The position numbers were made by a program, and so were the translations under genes. Below the pieces are notes generated by a model. It worked only from the letters and a program-made list of their open reading frames with translations, did no database searches and was not told the origin of the DNA. From NCBI GenBank assembly GCA_036266995.1, contig DATAWX010000123.1, positions 1 to 40,772 on the forward strand: a DNA stretch of 40,772 nucleotides, written 5' to 3'. Shown here one piece after another: positions 1-8,744 of this stretch (the stretch's first letter is position 1; each line of letters opens with the position of its first letter). Source of the stretch: GCA-003244245 sp036266995. Its GTDB lineage: Bacteria > Actinomycetota > Actinomycetes > Mycobacteriales > Pseudonocardiaceae.

Positions 1-788
1 GCGTGATCAACATGGCCCACGGCGAGTTCATGATGGCGGGCGCCTACACGGCCTTCGTGGCTCAGGGCTTGATTGCCGACGCGGGAACCTCGCTGCTGCT
101 GGCTGTCCCGATCGGTTTCCTGGTCGGCGGCGTGATGGGCATGGCCCTGGAAGCCACCCTGATCCGCCGGATGTACCACCGTCCGTTGGACACCCTGCTC
201 GTGACCTGGGGTGTTTCGCTGATCTTGCAACAGGCCGCTCGCGACATCTTCGGTGCCCCGAACGTCGATGTCCGCGCCCCGAGCTGGCTATCAGGCAGCG
301 TGAATGTCGGTGCAATCCAGCTGCCGGCGGCCCGGCTGTTCATCCTGGTGCTGGCAGTGGCCGCCGTCGTCGGGCTGTCCCTTCTGCTGAGGACGACATC
401 GCTGGGCCGCCGGATCCGCGGCGTGGTGCAGAACCGGGACCTGGCCGAGACCGTGGGGATTTCCACTCGCAGCACCGACCGGCTCACGTTTTTCATCGGT
501 TCCGGCCTGGCTGGTATCGCCGGTGTGGCGCTCACCCTGCTCGGCTCCACGGGCCCCACTCTGGGTACCAGCTACATCGTCGACGCTTTCCTGGTTGTGG
601 TGGCCGGCGGCATCGGGCAGATCAAGGGTGCCGTGATCGCGGCATTCGGCCTCGGCCTGCTGCAGGCGACGTTCGAGTACTCAACCACAGCAAGCATTGC
701 GAAGGTGATGGTTTTCATCGTGGTCGTGGTCTTCTTACAGATCCGGCCACAGGGCATCTTCAGCGTCCGGACCAGGAGCCTGGCATGA
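1..788 (+). CDS. urtB: Urea ABC transporter permease UrtB (5' end cut by window edge)
   Basis: Inner-membrane permease of the Urt urea importer (LivH/BraD-like fold). The visible part opens with VINMAHGEFMMAGAYT, the hallmark of UrtB/LivH just after the first membrane segments. GTG at position 3 is therefore an internal valine and the real start lies upstream. Several hydrophobic segments and the typical permease loop (SLGRRIRGVVQNRDLAETVGI) follow. The stop overlaps the next gene as ATGA. The UrtB rather than LivH assignment rests on the downstream UrtC and UrtD signatures and on the nearby urease operon. The substrate-binding gene urtA would be expected upstream, outside the window. Confidence 0.9.
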   Translation, partial: VINMAHGEFMMAGAYTAFVAQGLIADAGTSLLLAVPIGFLVGGVMGMALEATLIRRMYHRPLDTLLVTWGVSLILQQAARDIFGAPNVDVRAPSWLSGSVNVGAIQLPAARLFILVLAVAAVVGLSLLLRTTSLGRRIRGVVQNRDLAETVGISTRSTDRLTFFIGSGLAGIAGVALTLLGSTGPTLGTSYIVDAFLVVVAGGIGQIKGAVIAAFGLGLLQATFEYSTTASIAKVMVFIVVVVFLQIRPQGIFSVRTRSLA

Positions 789-1966
789 CGGTCAGCACTG
801 CACGGCTCCCCGGAATATTCAAGCGCAATTACGGCGTGCTGTTCGGTTTCGTGCTCGGCGCCCTGGCGTTGTTGGTGGTGGCGCCCGCAGTGCTCTCGGA
901 CTTCCGGCTCTCGCTGCTGGGCCGGTTCGTCTGCTATGGGATCGTAGCGGTCGGCATCGGCCTGGCCTGGGGGCGCGGCGGGATGCTCACGCTGGGCCAA
1001 GGCGTGTTCTTCGGCTTGGGCGGCTATGTAATGGCGATCCACCTCAAGCTCGCCGATGCCGGACCCTCAGGGGTTCCCGATTTCATGCGACTTTACGGAT
1101 CGGGTCGCCTGCCCATCTGGTGGGAGCCGTTCCGATCCCCGGTGGTGACCCTGGCGGGAGTAGTTTTGATCCCCTCGCTGGTAGCCTTCGGTCTCGGTGC
1201 CGCGATCTTCCGCAGGCGGGTTCGCGGCGCGTATTTCGCGATCTTGTCCCAAGCATTGGCGGCAGCCTTCGCAATCCTACTGATCGGCCAGCAAACCACC
1301 ACCGGCGGGACCAACGGGCTCAATGGATTCCGCTCGTTCTTCGGCTACAACCTGTTCGATCCGGTGAACAAACGGATGCTGTTCTTCATCGCCGCGATCA
1401 CGCTTCTGGTCATGCTGGCCATCGTCTGGCAACTCTACCGCTCCCGGTACGGGGAGCTGCTCATAGCGGTCCGAGACCAGGAGGAGCGGGTCCGTTTCCT
1501 GGGCTATGACCCGGCCAACATCAAGATTGTGGCGTACGTGTTGGCGGCGGCGATGGCCGGCATCGCGGGTGCGTTGTTCGTGCCCATCGTAGGAATCATC
1601 TCCCCGGCCAGTGTCGGAGTCGTACCCTCGATCGCATTTCTGATCGGAGTGGCGATCGGCGGCCGCGCCACGCTGTTCGGTCCGGCCCTCGGAGCTATCT
1701 TAGTAGCCTGGGCCCAGACCGCGCTCTCGGAGGGTTTCCCGTCGTTCTGGAGTTATTTCCAAGGTGCACTGTTCGTTCTGGTGATCGCCTTCCTGCCCGC
1801 CGGACTGTCGTCTGTGAATCTATTGCGTAACCCATTTCTGCGTGCTGGTGACCGAGCCGAGAGCGTTGCGCCGGCACCTTCGACGCGGTCGTCCGGCCCG
1901 GTGCGCCCGGTGTCCCCCGAGCCCGGGCTTTCCGAGATCAACGCCGGATCGGAGGCCGGCGGATGA
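785..1966 (+). CDS. urtC: Urea ABC transporter permease UrtC
   Basis: Second permease of the urea importer, 393 aa, LivM-like. UrtC-typical stretches are MLTLGQGVFFGLGGYVMAIH (about residues 62-81), the periplasmic loop GVPDFMRLYG, LPIWWEPF, and TTGGTNGLNGF. The cytoplasmic loop IAVRDQEERVRFLGYDP contacts the ATPases in this family. The C-terminal ~45 residues are Pro/Ser/Gly-rich, likely disordered. The ATG start overlaps the urtB stop by 4 bp and the stop overlaps urtD, so the four genes are translationally coupled. Confidence 0.92.
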   Translation: MTVSTARLPGIFKRNYGVLFGFVLGALALLVVAPAVLSDFRLSLLGRFVCYGIVAVGIGLAWGRGGMLTLGQGVFFGLGGYVMAIHLKLADAGPSGVPDFMRLYGSGRLPIWWEPFRSPVVTLAGVVLIPSLVAFGLGAAIFRRRVRGAYFAILSQALAAAFAILLIGQQTTTGGTNGLNGFRSFFGYNLFDPVNKRMLFFIAAITLLVMLAIVWQLYRSRYGELLIAVRDQEERVRFLGYDPANIKIVAYVLAAAMAGIAGALFVPIVGIISPASVGVVPSIAFLIGVAIGGRATLFGPALGAILVAWAQTALSEGFPSFWSYFQGALFVLVIAFLPAGLSSVNLLRNPFLRAGDRAESVAPAPSTRSSGPVRPVSPEPGLSEINAGSEAGG

Positions 1967-2712
1967 CAATGGACGCCGACTATCTGGAACTTTCCGACGT
2001 GCGGGTGGTGTTCGACGGGTTCGTCGCTGTCGACGGAGTCTCGATGACCGTGCTGCAAGGCGACCTGCGATTCCTGATCGGCCCCAACGGTGCAGGTAAG
2101 ACCACGCTGGTCGATGCGATCACCGGACTGGCCCCCGCCACCGGGTCGGTTCGGTTCGGCCGGACGGAACTGATCGGCAAGAAGGTGCACCGGATCGCCC
2201 GGCTGGGTGTCGGGCGCACCTTCCAGACAGCCAGTGTCTTCGAGGAGCTGACCGTGCTGCAGAACCTCGACATCGCGGCTGGGGCAGGTCGCTCTGCGCT
2301 GTCGCTGCTGCGCCGCCGCTCATCGGTGCCACCGGTGGTCGAGGAAACCATGGACACCGTCGGCCTGACCGCGCAGCGGGACCGCCCAGCAGGTGCGCTC
2401 GCGCACGGCCAGAAACAGTGGTTGGAGATCGGCATGCTGCTGGTGCAGAACGCGCGGGTACTGCTGCTCGATGAGCCGGTGGCCGGGATGAGCGCCGACG
2501 AGCGCGTGCAGACCGGGGAACTGCTGCGCCGGATCGGCGCCGAGCGCACCGTCGTGGTGGTCGAGCACGACATGGATTTCATGCGCTCCTTCGCCACCTC
2601 CGTCACCGTGCTGCATGCCGGCAAGGTGCTCAGCGCCGGCACGGTCGCCCAGGTGCAGGCCGACCCGAAGGTTCAAGAGGTCTACCTCGGCCGTGCGGAG
2701 GTTGCCCGGTGA
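1963..2712 (+). CDS. urtD: Urea ABC transporter ATPase UrtD
   Basis: 249-aa ABC ATPase of the LivG/UrtD type, energising urea import. It shows Walker A GPNGAGKTT, a Q-loop with the GRTFQTASVFEELTV stretch, the UrtD-type signature ALAHGQKQWLEIGM in place of LSGGQ, Walker B VLLLDEPVAGM and a switch histidine in VVVVEHDMDFM. The HGQKQWLEIGM signature separates UrtD from generic LivG. ATG overlaps the urtC stop (ATGA), and its stop overlaps urtE (GTGA). Confidence 0.93.
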   Translation: MTMDADYLELSDVRVVFDGFVAVDGVSMTVLQGDLRFLIGPNGAGKTTLVDAITGLAPATGSVRFGRTELIGKKVHRIARLGVGRTFQTASVFEELTVLQNLDIAAGAGRSALSLLRRRSSVPPVVEETMDTVGLTAQRDRPAGALAHGQKQWLEIGMLLVQNARVLLLDEPVAGMSADERVQTGELLRRIGAERTVVVVEHDMDFMRSFATSVTVLHAGKVLSAGTVAQVQADPKVQEVYLGRAEVAR

Positions 2713-3449
2713 CATTGGATGCGGCGAAGTTGAAGGCGGCGACGTTGGATACGGCGATGTTGCACATGACGGACATCCACGTCGGCTACGGGCGGACCAC
2801 CGTCGTGCACGGCGCGACCATCGGAGTGCCGTCCGGCGGGGTGATCGCCGTGATGGGGCACAACGGCGCCGGCAAGACGACCCTGCTGCGAGCCGCGGTC
2901 GGGCTGCTCCAGCCCCGTTCCGGGCGGATCGTGTTCGACGGCGAGGACATCACGCGGATGCGGCCCAACGAGCGGGTCAAGCGCGGCCTGGGCTACGTGC
3001 CGCAGGGACAGCAATGCTTCCCGCAACTGACCACCCAGGAGAACCTGCAACTGGTAGCGGACACCCGGCGCGAGGGCGAGAAGCTGATCGCCGAGATGTT
3101 GGACCTCTTCCCGGCCCTGGGTGGACTCTTGGCGCGCCGGGCGGGCCTGCTGTCCGGCGGTCAGCGGCAGCAGCTGGCGATCGCCCGGGCATTGATCACG
3201 GAGCCGCGGCTGCTGATTCTGGACGAGCCGACCGAGGGCATCCAGCCGTCCGTGGTGGCGGAGATCGAGCAGACCATCCTGTCGTTGACCTCCCGCGGCG
3301 GCCTGTCAATCCTCCTGGTCGAACAACACGTCGGCTTCGCCCTAGCCGCGGCGAGCCGCTACTACGTCATGGAAGCCGGCCGGATCACCTCCACCGGCAC
3401 CGGTGGCGCCACCGCCCACGCCGACGTCCGAGCAGCCATGGCCATCTGA
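2709..3449 (+). CDS. urtE: Urea ABC transporter ATPase UrtE
   Basis: 246-aa LivF/UrtE-type ATPase, partner of UrtD. Motifs: Walker A GHNGAGKTT, RGLGYVPQGQQCFPQLT, signature LLSGGQRQQLAIARAL, Walker B LLILDEPTEGIQPS and switch LLVEQHVGFA. GTG at 2709 overlaps the urtD stop. The first 16 codons are a 15-bp imperfect tandem repeat (units at 2712, 2727 and 2742) encoding TLDAA-KLKAA-TLDTA. The conserved domain starts only at MTDIHVGYG, so ATG 2757 or 2766 are alternative starts. Last gene of the transporter operon as seen here. Confidence 0.92.
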   Translation: MTLDAAKLKAATLDTAMLHMTDIHVGYGRTTVVHGATIGVPSGGVIAVMGHNGAGKTTLLRAAVGLLQPRSGRIVFDGEDITRMRPNERVKRGLGYVPQGQQCFPQLTTQENLQLVADTRREGEKLIAEMLDLFPALGGLLARRAGLLSGGQRQQLAIARALITEPRLLILDEPTEGIQPSVVAEIEQTILSLTSRGGLSILLVEQHVGFALAAASRYYVMEAGRITSTGTGGATAHADVRAAMAI

Positions 3450-3458
3450 GAACGCATG

Positions 3459-3478
3459 GGCGGCGACACCGAGCCGCC
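3459..3478. terminator. Candidate bidirectional terminator hairpin
   Basis: GGCGGC (3459-3464) pairs perfectly with GCCGCC (3473-3478) across an 8-nt loop. It fills the 29-bp gap between the convergent ends of urtE and the PIN-like gene. There is no U-tract, which is common for actinobacterial terminators, so function is inferred from position. Confidence 0.35.
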
Positions 3479-4753
3479 TCAAACACCACCCTCCGGTTTT
3501 GTGCCCTGTTCGGCGGCCAGGATGGTGACCATCTCGGTAGGGATCCGGAACGCTTCTGCTTTCACCCCACGGTAGACCGGCGTGAGAGCGGGTTCGACAC
3601 CATCGGCGACAACATCGGCGCTCTGCAGTTCGGCGGTGATGCGTGCGGTCGGCCTGGTGAAGCCGCGCAACATGCGGTCATCGTCGTAGCCGCAGATTTG
3701 GTAGATCTCGTCACGAATGATCGTGCCGCCTCGGGCGGCTGCGACACGGATGACGTCTGCCTGTTCGCAACCCTCCGTTTCAAGATGCTCAAGGAGAGCG
3801 GCTACTCCTGGTGCGGACCAGGTAGGGACCGTCGTGGTTTCTCGGCTAACCCGCTCTACGTCATCCACTGACTCGCGACTTACGGTGATTTTCAGAGTCG
3901 CAGCACGCTTCAACAAGTCAATGGGGCGCATCATGAAAAATCGTCGTCCGCAAGTGTCGCGCAGCTCGGCGGTGAGCTCGACTCTCGGGCCAAGAAATTC
4001 GGACCGGTATCGCCACCACCAGTCCGGCTTTTCGTCGCCCGTTACGAGGAGTACATCGAGGTTTCGTCTAGTGGCTTCTTGAAGTGTCTGATGCCACACG
4101 AGATAGTCTCCCGCGGCGCCTTCCGGGAGAGTGGAGTCGATCTTTTCGGCATCGAGGTAACCCGGTGGTTGCTGACGAGAAACCCGTGTGTTGCCCTCAT
4201 CGACAGCTGCCTGCCAGTCGGCTTCGTCTGGCGCAGCACCGACCTTCCGGTCAAGGAGAGCCTCGAGTTCCTGCAGGACAGGTTCGTCGCTCGCGCTACC
4301 GACCATCTGTGGCGTCCCAGGGGCATGGACTTGGATGATCTGCTGGAGCTCACCGTACAGGGTGGTGATCTTGTCGATCAGCGCGTCTCGCTCGGACGCC
4401 TCGATCGCCGTTGTCTTAGCCCATTGATGGAGAGCTTCCGCCGCCGCGTTCCGTTGCTTTTCCAAGGCGTTGAGCGCTTGTTCGGTGCCTGCGCCCCGGC
4501 TGACGAGCGCACTGACTCTGTTGCGCCAGAACTCTCGCATCACCTGATGTGGAACCCAGAGACGCTCACCCAGGCTCCGCATTACTCCCAAGAGATCGTT
4601 TCGCGTCGACTCGTTGTAGCGGTAGAGGTTCAACAGGATATTGGTGTCGAGGACCACAAGTGCAGATTGCAGTGCGGAGTTCAGTTCGTCTTCCGTCGGC
4701 AGGCGGTAACCGTGGAAGTCGTCATAGATGCCGCGGTTGACCTGTCCGCTCAC
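3479..4753 (-). CDS. PIN-like domain protein, probable ribonuclease (PIN_8/DUF4935-like)
   Basis: 424 aa. The N-terminal half looks like a PIN-like nuclease: ALVVLDTNILLNLYRY (Asp36) at the first strand, VMREFWRNR (Glu74), GDYLVWHQ (Asp216) and VTGDEKPDWWW (Asp240, Asp244), consistent with an acidic metal site. A long helical insert (about residues 85-170) separates these motifs, as in the large PIN-like family of accessory regions. The C-terminal ~120 residues match nothing I recognise. Such proteins are suspected of roles in phage defence or RNA decay. By eye its GC content is lower than its neighbours, and it runs against the surrounding operons, suggesting later acquisition. The family call is from motif recall, not a search. 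Confidence 0.7.
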   Translation of the reverse strand: MSGQVNRGIYDDFHGYRLPTEDELNSALQSALVVLDTNILLNLYRYNESTRNDLLGVMRSLGERLWVPHQVMREFWRNRVSALVSRGAGTEQALNALEKQRNAAAEALHQWAKTTAIEASERDALIDKITTLYGELQQIIQVHAPGTPQMVGSASDEPVLQELEALLDRKVGAAPDEADWQAAVDEGNTRVSRQQPPGYLDAEKIDSTLPEGAAGDYLVWHQTLQEATRRNLDVLLVTGDEKPDWWWRYRSEFLGPRVELTAELRDTCGRRFFMMRPIDLLKRAATLKITVSRESVDDVERVSRETTTVPTWSAPGVAALLEHLETEGCEQADVIRVAAARGGTIIRDEIYQICGYDDDRMLRGFTRPTARITAELQSADVVADGVEPALTPVYRGVKAEAFRIPTEMVTILAAEQGTKPEGGV

Positions 4754-5328
4754 AACGAAATCCGCCTCTCATTGTGCAAGTCGCCGATGGCTACCGCTGC
4801 GACACTGCTGGTTAGGTTCGGCACGCTTCCTGTCATCAACAGGGATGGTAATGCAAGTCCTCGGCGTTAGTCTCGTCTCGTCAGCCACTCCTGTCCCCGA
4901 GGAGGTGTGGAGATCCGTTTGCAGATGTGCCAGGGATGGCAACTTTGGGGGAGAAGGTGCCGTTGGTGGCACGTCTCCACGCTGGGACAGTCCTTACCCG
5001 GGTATCACGGACAGTGACATCAGGTAGGTGGCGCTCGACTCCGGTACCAGCGGAGGTCGCCGCCGGCACGCTGCTGATGGCTGACGCGGTTGCCGGTGAA
5101 CGCTTGCGGTGGATGATCGGCGCAGCCTCCCGTGGACCTGGAATGGTCGGGGGGTGTGGGTGGTTGTATGGGATGTCCGGGCCGGGTGGACTGTGTCCCC
5201 CGGGTCCACATCAAAATCGCCACCGCGGAAGATCGTTCGGCCGAAGCCGCGGTGTGCCCTTCGCCGAGAGGCGACCAGCACGCTCGGCCCGGACGGTCTT
5301 CGCTCAGCAACTTTAAGGATGGCGCGTT
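4754..5328. other. Intergenic stretch without a convincing gene
   Basis: About 575 bp between the PIN-like gene and a small ORF. Open frames here have no recognisable domain and lack convincing ribosome binding sites. A short hairpin is possible (GTGGAC 5186-5191 with GTCCAC 5204-5209). It should hold the promoter of the minus-strand PIN-like gene and that of the genes to the right, but I see no clear -35/-10 pair. Confidence 0.5.
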
Positions 5329-5628
5329 ATGAAGGGTGATCGCACCGAGATTGTTATCGACGCCGGCGGCACCACCCGGACATATGAGATCGAAGCGACC
5401 CGCAACGGTCGTCGGGTGGAGATCACTCATGGGCGCGGCATTGTGGAGGTCACCGAGGTCACCCGTGGCGGCACGGCGGTACGCACCGCGCGGTTCATGG
5501 CCTCCCGCGTCCTCGCCCTGGTTGAGCATCCGGCCGCAAGACCAGCTACCCGCGACGACGCGGTGGCCGTTCCTCGACCTCGGGCGGGTGGCAGCTCGAC
5601 CGTCCATCGGCACGCCGAAGCGGTCTGA
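5329..5628 (+). CDS. Small hypothetical protein
   Basis: 99 aa, not recognised. ATG 5329 follows AAGGA at 5313-5317. The first ~65 residues look like a genuine small beta-rich domain with regular acidic/basic alternation (DRTEIVIDAGGTTRTYEIEA, then RRVEITHGRGIVEVTEV). The last ~30 residues are low-complexity and may be read-through of non-conserved sequence. It ends 61 bp before ureA on the same strand, so it could be co-transcribed with urease. It may equally be a spurious frame. Confidence 0.45.
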   Translation: MKGDRTEIVIDAGGTTRTYEIEATRNGRRVEITHGRGIVEVTEVTRGGTAVRTARFMASRVLALVEHPAARPATRDDAVAVPRPRAGGSSTVHRHAEAV

Positions 5629-5629
5629 C

Positions 5630-5646
5630 GGTCATACTCAGTGACC
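5630..5646 (+). promoter_or_regulatory. Inverted repeat upstream of ureA (operator candidate)
   Basis: Perfect GGTCA-N7-TGACC, with a further direct TGACC at 5656-5660. The arrangement sits 30-60 bp upstream of the ureA ATG. The spacing resembles a dimer binding site but fits no regulator consensus I can name; it is not a good GlnR box because the half-site spacing is wrong. Confidence 0.3.
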
Positions 5647-5689
5647 CACACTCATTGACCGCCGCTGGGCTGGTGAGGAAGGGATCGCC

Positions 5690-5992
5690 ATGTTGCTGTC
5701 GCCGCATGAGCAGGAGAAGCTTCTCATCCACGTGGCTGGACAGCTGGCCAGGGAGCGGCGAGCCAGGGGACTGCGGCTCAACTACCCCGAAGCGGTCGCG
5801 CTGATCACCTCGTGGGTCTTGGAGCGAGCGCGTGACGGGCGCAGCGTCGCCGACCTGATGGCGGGCGGCCAGCGCGTACTCAGCCGAAGGGACGTCATGG
5901 ACGGCGTGCCGGAGATGATGACTTCGGTGCAGGTCGAGGCGACTTTCCCGGACGGCACCAAGCTTGTCACCGTGCATCGGCCGGTCCAGTGA
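5690..5992 (+). CDS. ureA: Urease subunit gamma
   Basis: Structural gamma subunit of urease, 100 aa, the normal family length. The start LLSPHEQEKLLIHVAGQLAR and the block LNYPEAVALITSWVLERARDG are diagnostic, as is the end FPDGTKLVTVHRPV. ATG 5690 is preceded by GAGGAAGGG. The stop overlaps the GTG of the next gene (GTGA). Together with the fused beta-alpha protein it builds the urea-hydrolysing complex in the cytoplasm. Confidence 0.95.
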   Translation: MLLSPHEQEKLLIHVAGQLARERRARGLRLNYPEAVALITSWVLERARDGRSVADLMAGGQRVLSRRDVMDGVPEMMTSVQVEATFPDGTKLVTVHRPVQ

Positions 5993-8055
5993 CCGACGGG
6001 CCCGGGATACCCGGTGAGCTGCTGCTCTCCGATGAATCCGTCGAATTAGGGTCGCGGACCGGTAGTGAGCTAGTCGTGCTGAACACCGGCGACCGGCCGA
6101 TCCAGGTCGGGTCGCATTACCACCTCGCCGCGGCGAATCCGGCGCTGGAGATGGATCGGGGAGCCGCTCTCGGGATGCGGCTGGCGGTTCCCGCCGGCAC
6201 GTCGGTGCGTTTCGAGCCCGGTATCGAACGGATAGTGCGGATTGTGCCGCTGGGCGGTGCCCGCACCGTGCCCGGCCTGAGGCTGGATGCACCGGATCCC
6301 AGAACGGTAGCCCATGGAGCCGTCAGCTCAGCCAGATGGACGGTCGAACGAAGCCGCTACGCCACGCTCTACGGCCCCACCGGCGGTGACCGGGTGCGCC
6401 TAGCCGACACCAACCTGCTAGTTGAGGTCACCGAGGACCGCTGCCGCGGGCCGCACGGTGGAGATGAGGCAGTCTTCGGCGGTGGCAAGGTGATTCGGGA
6501 GTCGATGGGCCAGGCCCGGGCTTCCCGGGCGGACGGTGCACCGGACCTGGTGATCACTGGCGCGGTCGTGCTGGACCACTGGGGGGTGGTCAAGGCTGAT
6601 ATCGGGGTGCGAGACGGCCGGATCGTCGGCCTGGGCAAGGCCGGGAACCCGGACATCATGGACGGGGTGCATGCCGCACTGGTCATCGGCCCGGGGACCG
6701 AGGTGATCGCCGGCAACGGAATGATCCTGACCGCCGGGGCAGTGGACTGCCATGTGCATTTGATCAGCCCGCAGCAGGTACCTGAGGCACTGGGGTCGGG
6801 TGTCACTACCTTGATCGGCGGCGGTACCGGACCCGCCGAGGGCACCAAGGCGACCACCGTGACGCCCGGTGCCTGGTACCTGGCCCGGATGCTGGAGTCC
6901 TTAGACGAGCTTCCGGTGAATATCGCGCTGCTCGGCAAGGGCAACACGGTGGGCGAGGCGGCGCTGTATGAGCAGGTAGCGGCCGGGGCCAGCGGTTTTA
7001 AGCTGCACGAGGACTGGGGATCCACCCCAGCGGCGATCGACGCCTGCTTGCGAGTCGCCGATCGCACCGGAGTGCAGGTGGCCATCCACACCGACACCCT
7101 CAACGAGGCCGGTTACGTCGCGGACACGGTGGCCGCGATCGCCAGGCGAACCATTCACGCGTACCACACTGAGGGCGCCGGCGGCGGCCACGCGCCGGAC
7201 ATCATCACCGTCGCTGCGCTGCCTAACGTGCTGCCCAGCTCGACCAACCCGACCCGCCCGCACACCGTGAACACCCTCGATGAGCACCTCGACATGCTCA
7301 TGGTCTGTCACCACCTCAACCCGGCTGTGCCGGAGGACCTCGCCTTCGCCGAAAGCCGGATCCGGCCGTCCACCATCGCGGCCGAGGACCTGCTGCACGA
7401 CCTCGGAGCCATCTCGATGATCGGGTCGGACTCGCAGGCTATGGGCCGGGTCGGCGAGGTGATCCTGCGGACCTGGCAGACCGCGCACGTCATGAAGCGC
7501 CGGGTCGGCGCGTTACCCGGGGACCCGGAGACCTCGGACAACCTGCGGGCGCGGCGCTATGTGGCCAAGTACACGATCTGCCCGGCCATCGCGCACGGGC
7601 TCGACGGTGAGGTCGGTTCGGTCGAAGTGGGCAAGCTCGCTGACCTGGTGCTGTGGCAACCGGCGTTCTTCGGAGTGCGGCCGAGCATCGTGCTCAAGGG
7701 GGGCATGATCGCCTGGGCGGCGATGGGCGATTCCAACGCCTCCATCCCGACCCCGCAGCCGGTGCTACCGCGGCCGATGTTCGGAGCTGCCGCGGCGACT
7801 GCCGCCGCTACGTCGGTGCACTTCGTGGCTCCCGCTGCCGTGCAGGATGGCCTCGCCGACCGGCTGGCGGTACGGCGCAGGCTGGTAGCGGTACGCGACA
7901 CCCGTGCGCTGGGCAAAGCTGATATGCCGCGCAATGATGCACTGCCGCGCATTGAGGTCGACCCGGAGACGTTCACGGTCCGAATCGACGGCCAGGTAGT
8001 CGAACCTGCGCCAGCGGAGGAACTCCCCATGGCGCAACGTTACTTCCTGTTCTGA
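5989..8055 (+). CDS. ureC: Urease beta-alpha fusion (UreB-UreC)
   Basis: 688-aa catalytic urease protein in which the beta subunit (about 1-105: GELLLSDESVELG, GDRPIQVGSHYH) runs in frame into the alpha subunit (about 118-688: ATLYGPTGGDRVRLADT). No stop or start separates them. The alpha active site is complete and keeps a constant offset of 121 from Klebsiella numbering: nickel ligands His255, His257, His367, His393 and Asp481, carbamylated Lys338 (GFKLHEDWG), His340, and flap Cys440-His441. The C-terminus MAQRYFLF is canonical. GTG 5989 overlaps ureA and the stop shares one base with ureF. Separate ureB and ureC are the common bacterial state, so the fusion is notable. Confidence 0.95.
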   Translation: MTDGPGIPGELLLSDESVELGSRTGSELVVLNTGDRPIQVGSHYHLAAANPALEMDRGAALGMRLAVPAGTSVRFEPGIERIVRIVPLGGARTVPGLRLDAPDPRTVAHGAVSSARWTVERSRYATLYGPTGGDRVRLADTNLLVEVTEDRCRGPHGGDEAVFGGGKVIRESMGQARASRADGAPDLVITGAVVLDHWGVVKADIGVRDGRIVGLGKAGNPDIMDGVHAALVIGPGTEVIAGNGMILTAGAVDCHVHLISPQQVPEALGSGVTTLIGGGTGPAEGTKATTVTPGAWYLARMLESLDELPVNIALLGKGNTVGEAALYEQVAAGASGFKLHEDWGSTPAAIDACLRVADRTGVQVAIHTDTLNEAGYVADTVAAIARRTIHAYHTEGAGGGHAPDIITVAALPNVLPSSTNPTRPHTVNTLDEHLDMLMVCHHLNPAVPEDLAFAESRIRPSTIAAEDLLHDLGAISMIGSDSQAMGRVGEVILRTWQTAHVMKRRVGALPGDPETSDNLRARRYVAKYTICPAIAHGLDGEVGSVEVGKLADLVLWQPAFFGVRPSIVLKGGMIAWAAMGDSNASIPTPQPVLPRPMFGAAAATAAATSVHFVAPAAVQDGLADRLAVRRRLVAVRDTRALGKADMPRNDALPRIEVDPETFTVRIDGQVVEPAPAEELPMAQRYFLF

Positions 8056-8744
8056 TGACTGCTCTGGCGTCGCTGTTACTGGCGGATTCGCGGTTGCCCA
8101 CAGGTGGGCACGCGCATTCGGGTGGGGTGGAGGCGGCTGTCGAGCGCGGTCTGGTCCGTGACGAATCCGACCTCACGCTGTTCCTGGCCGGCCGGCTGCG
8201 CGGTACCGGGCCGGTGGTCGCCGCGGTCGCCGCGGCCGGCTGCTTGCTGGCGGCGGACACCGCGCCGGTGGACTGGGGGCGCTGGGATCTTGCGGTCAGT
8301 GCCCGTACCCCGTCAGCCGCCATGCGGGAGGCATCCAGAGCGCAGGGCGGCGCGCTGTTGCGCACCGCTCGTCGAATCTGGCCGTCCGCTGCCCTGGAGG
8401 CGTTGCATCGCACCGGCCGCCCGCACCACCCGCTCGTGCTCGGCGTCGTCGTGGCCGCAGCTGGAGATAGTGCCGACGTTGCCGCGTCGCTCGCACTGCA
8501 CCACCTGCTTGGTGGGGCCTGCGCGGCCGCGGTACGGCTGCTGGGGCTGGACCCGATCGCTGTCGCCGCTGTGCAGGCGCGCGCGAACCAGTCCGCCGAG
8601 CAGGTCGGTCTGGCTGCGGCTCGGGTGGGGCGCGAGGCCGTCACCCGTCAGGACGCCCGCTTGCTGCCCAGCACCAGCACTCCACTGCCGGAGGTACTGG
8701 CCGAACTGCACACGCGCACGGGGGTGACTCTTTTTGCCTCATGA
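8055..8744 (+). CDS. ureF: Urease accessory protein UreF
   Basis: 229-aa activation-complex protein that helps UreG and UreD load nickel into urease. The family signature LLLADSRLPTGGHAHSGGVE sits at the N-terminus, followed by an all-helical Ala-rich body with EASRAQGGALLRTA and the DARLLPSTSTPLPEVLAELH end. The ATG shares a base with the ureC stop, and the 3' end overlaps ureG by 11 bp. Confidence 0.92.
   Translation: MTALASLLLADSRLPTGGHAHSGGVEAAVERGLVRDESDLTLFLAGRLRGTGPVVAAVAAAGCLLAADTAPVDWGRWDLAVSARTPSAAMREASRAQGGALLRTARRIWPSAALEALHRTGRPHHPLVLGVVVAAAGDSADVAASLALHHLLGGACAAAVRLLGLDPIAVAAVQARANQSAEQVGLAAARVGREAVTRQDARLLPSTSTPLPEVLAELHTRTGVTLFAS

Noticed and set aside
4927..5316. 129-aa frame between the PIN-like gene and the small protein
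   Set aside because: No recognisable domain, no convincing ribosome binding site, and Arg/Gly-rich random-looking sequence.
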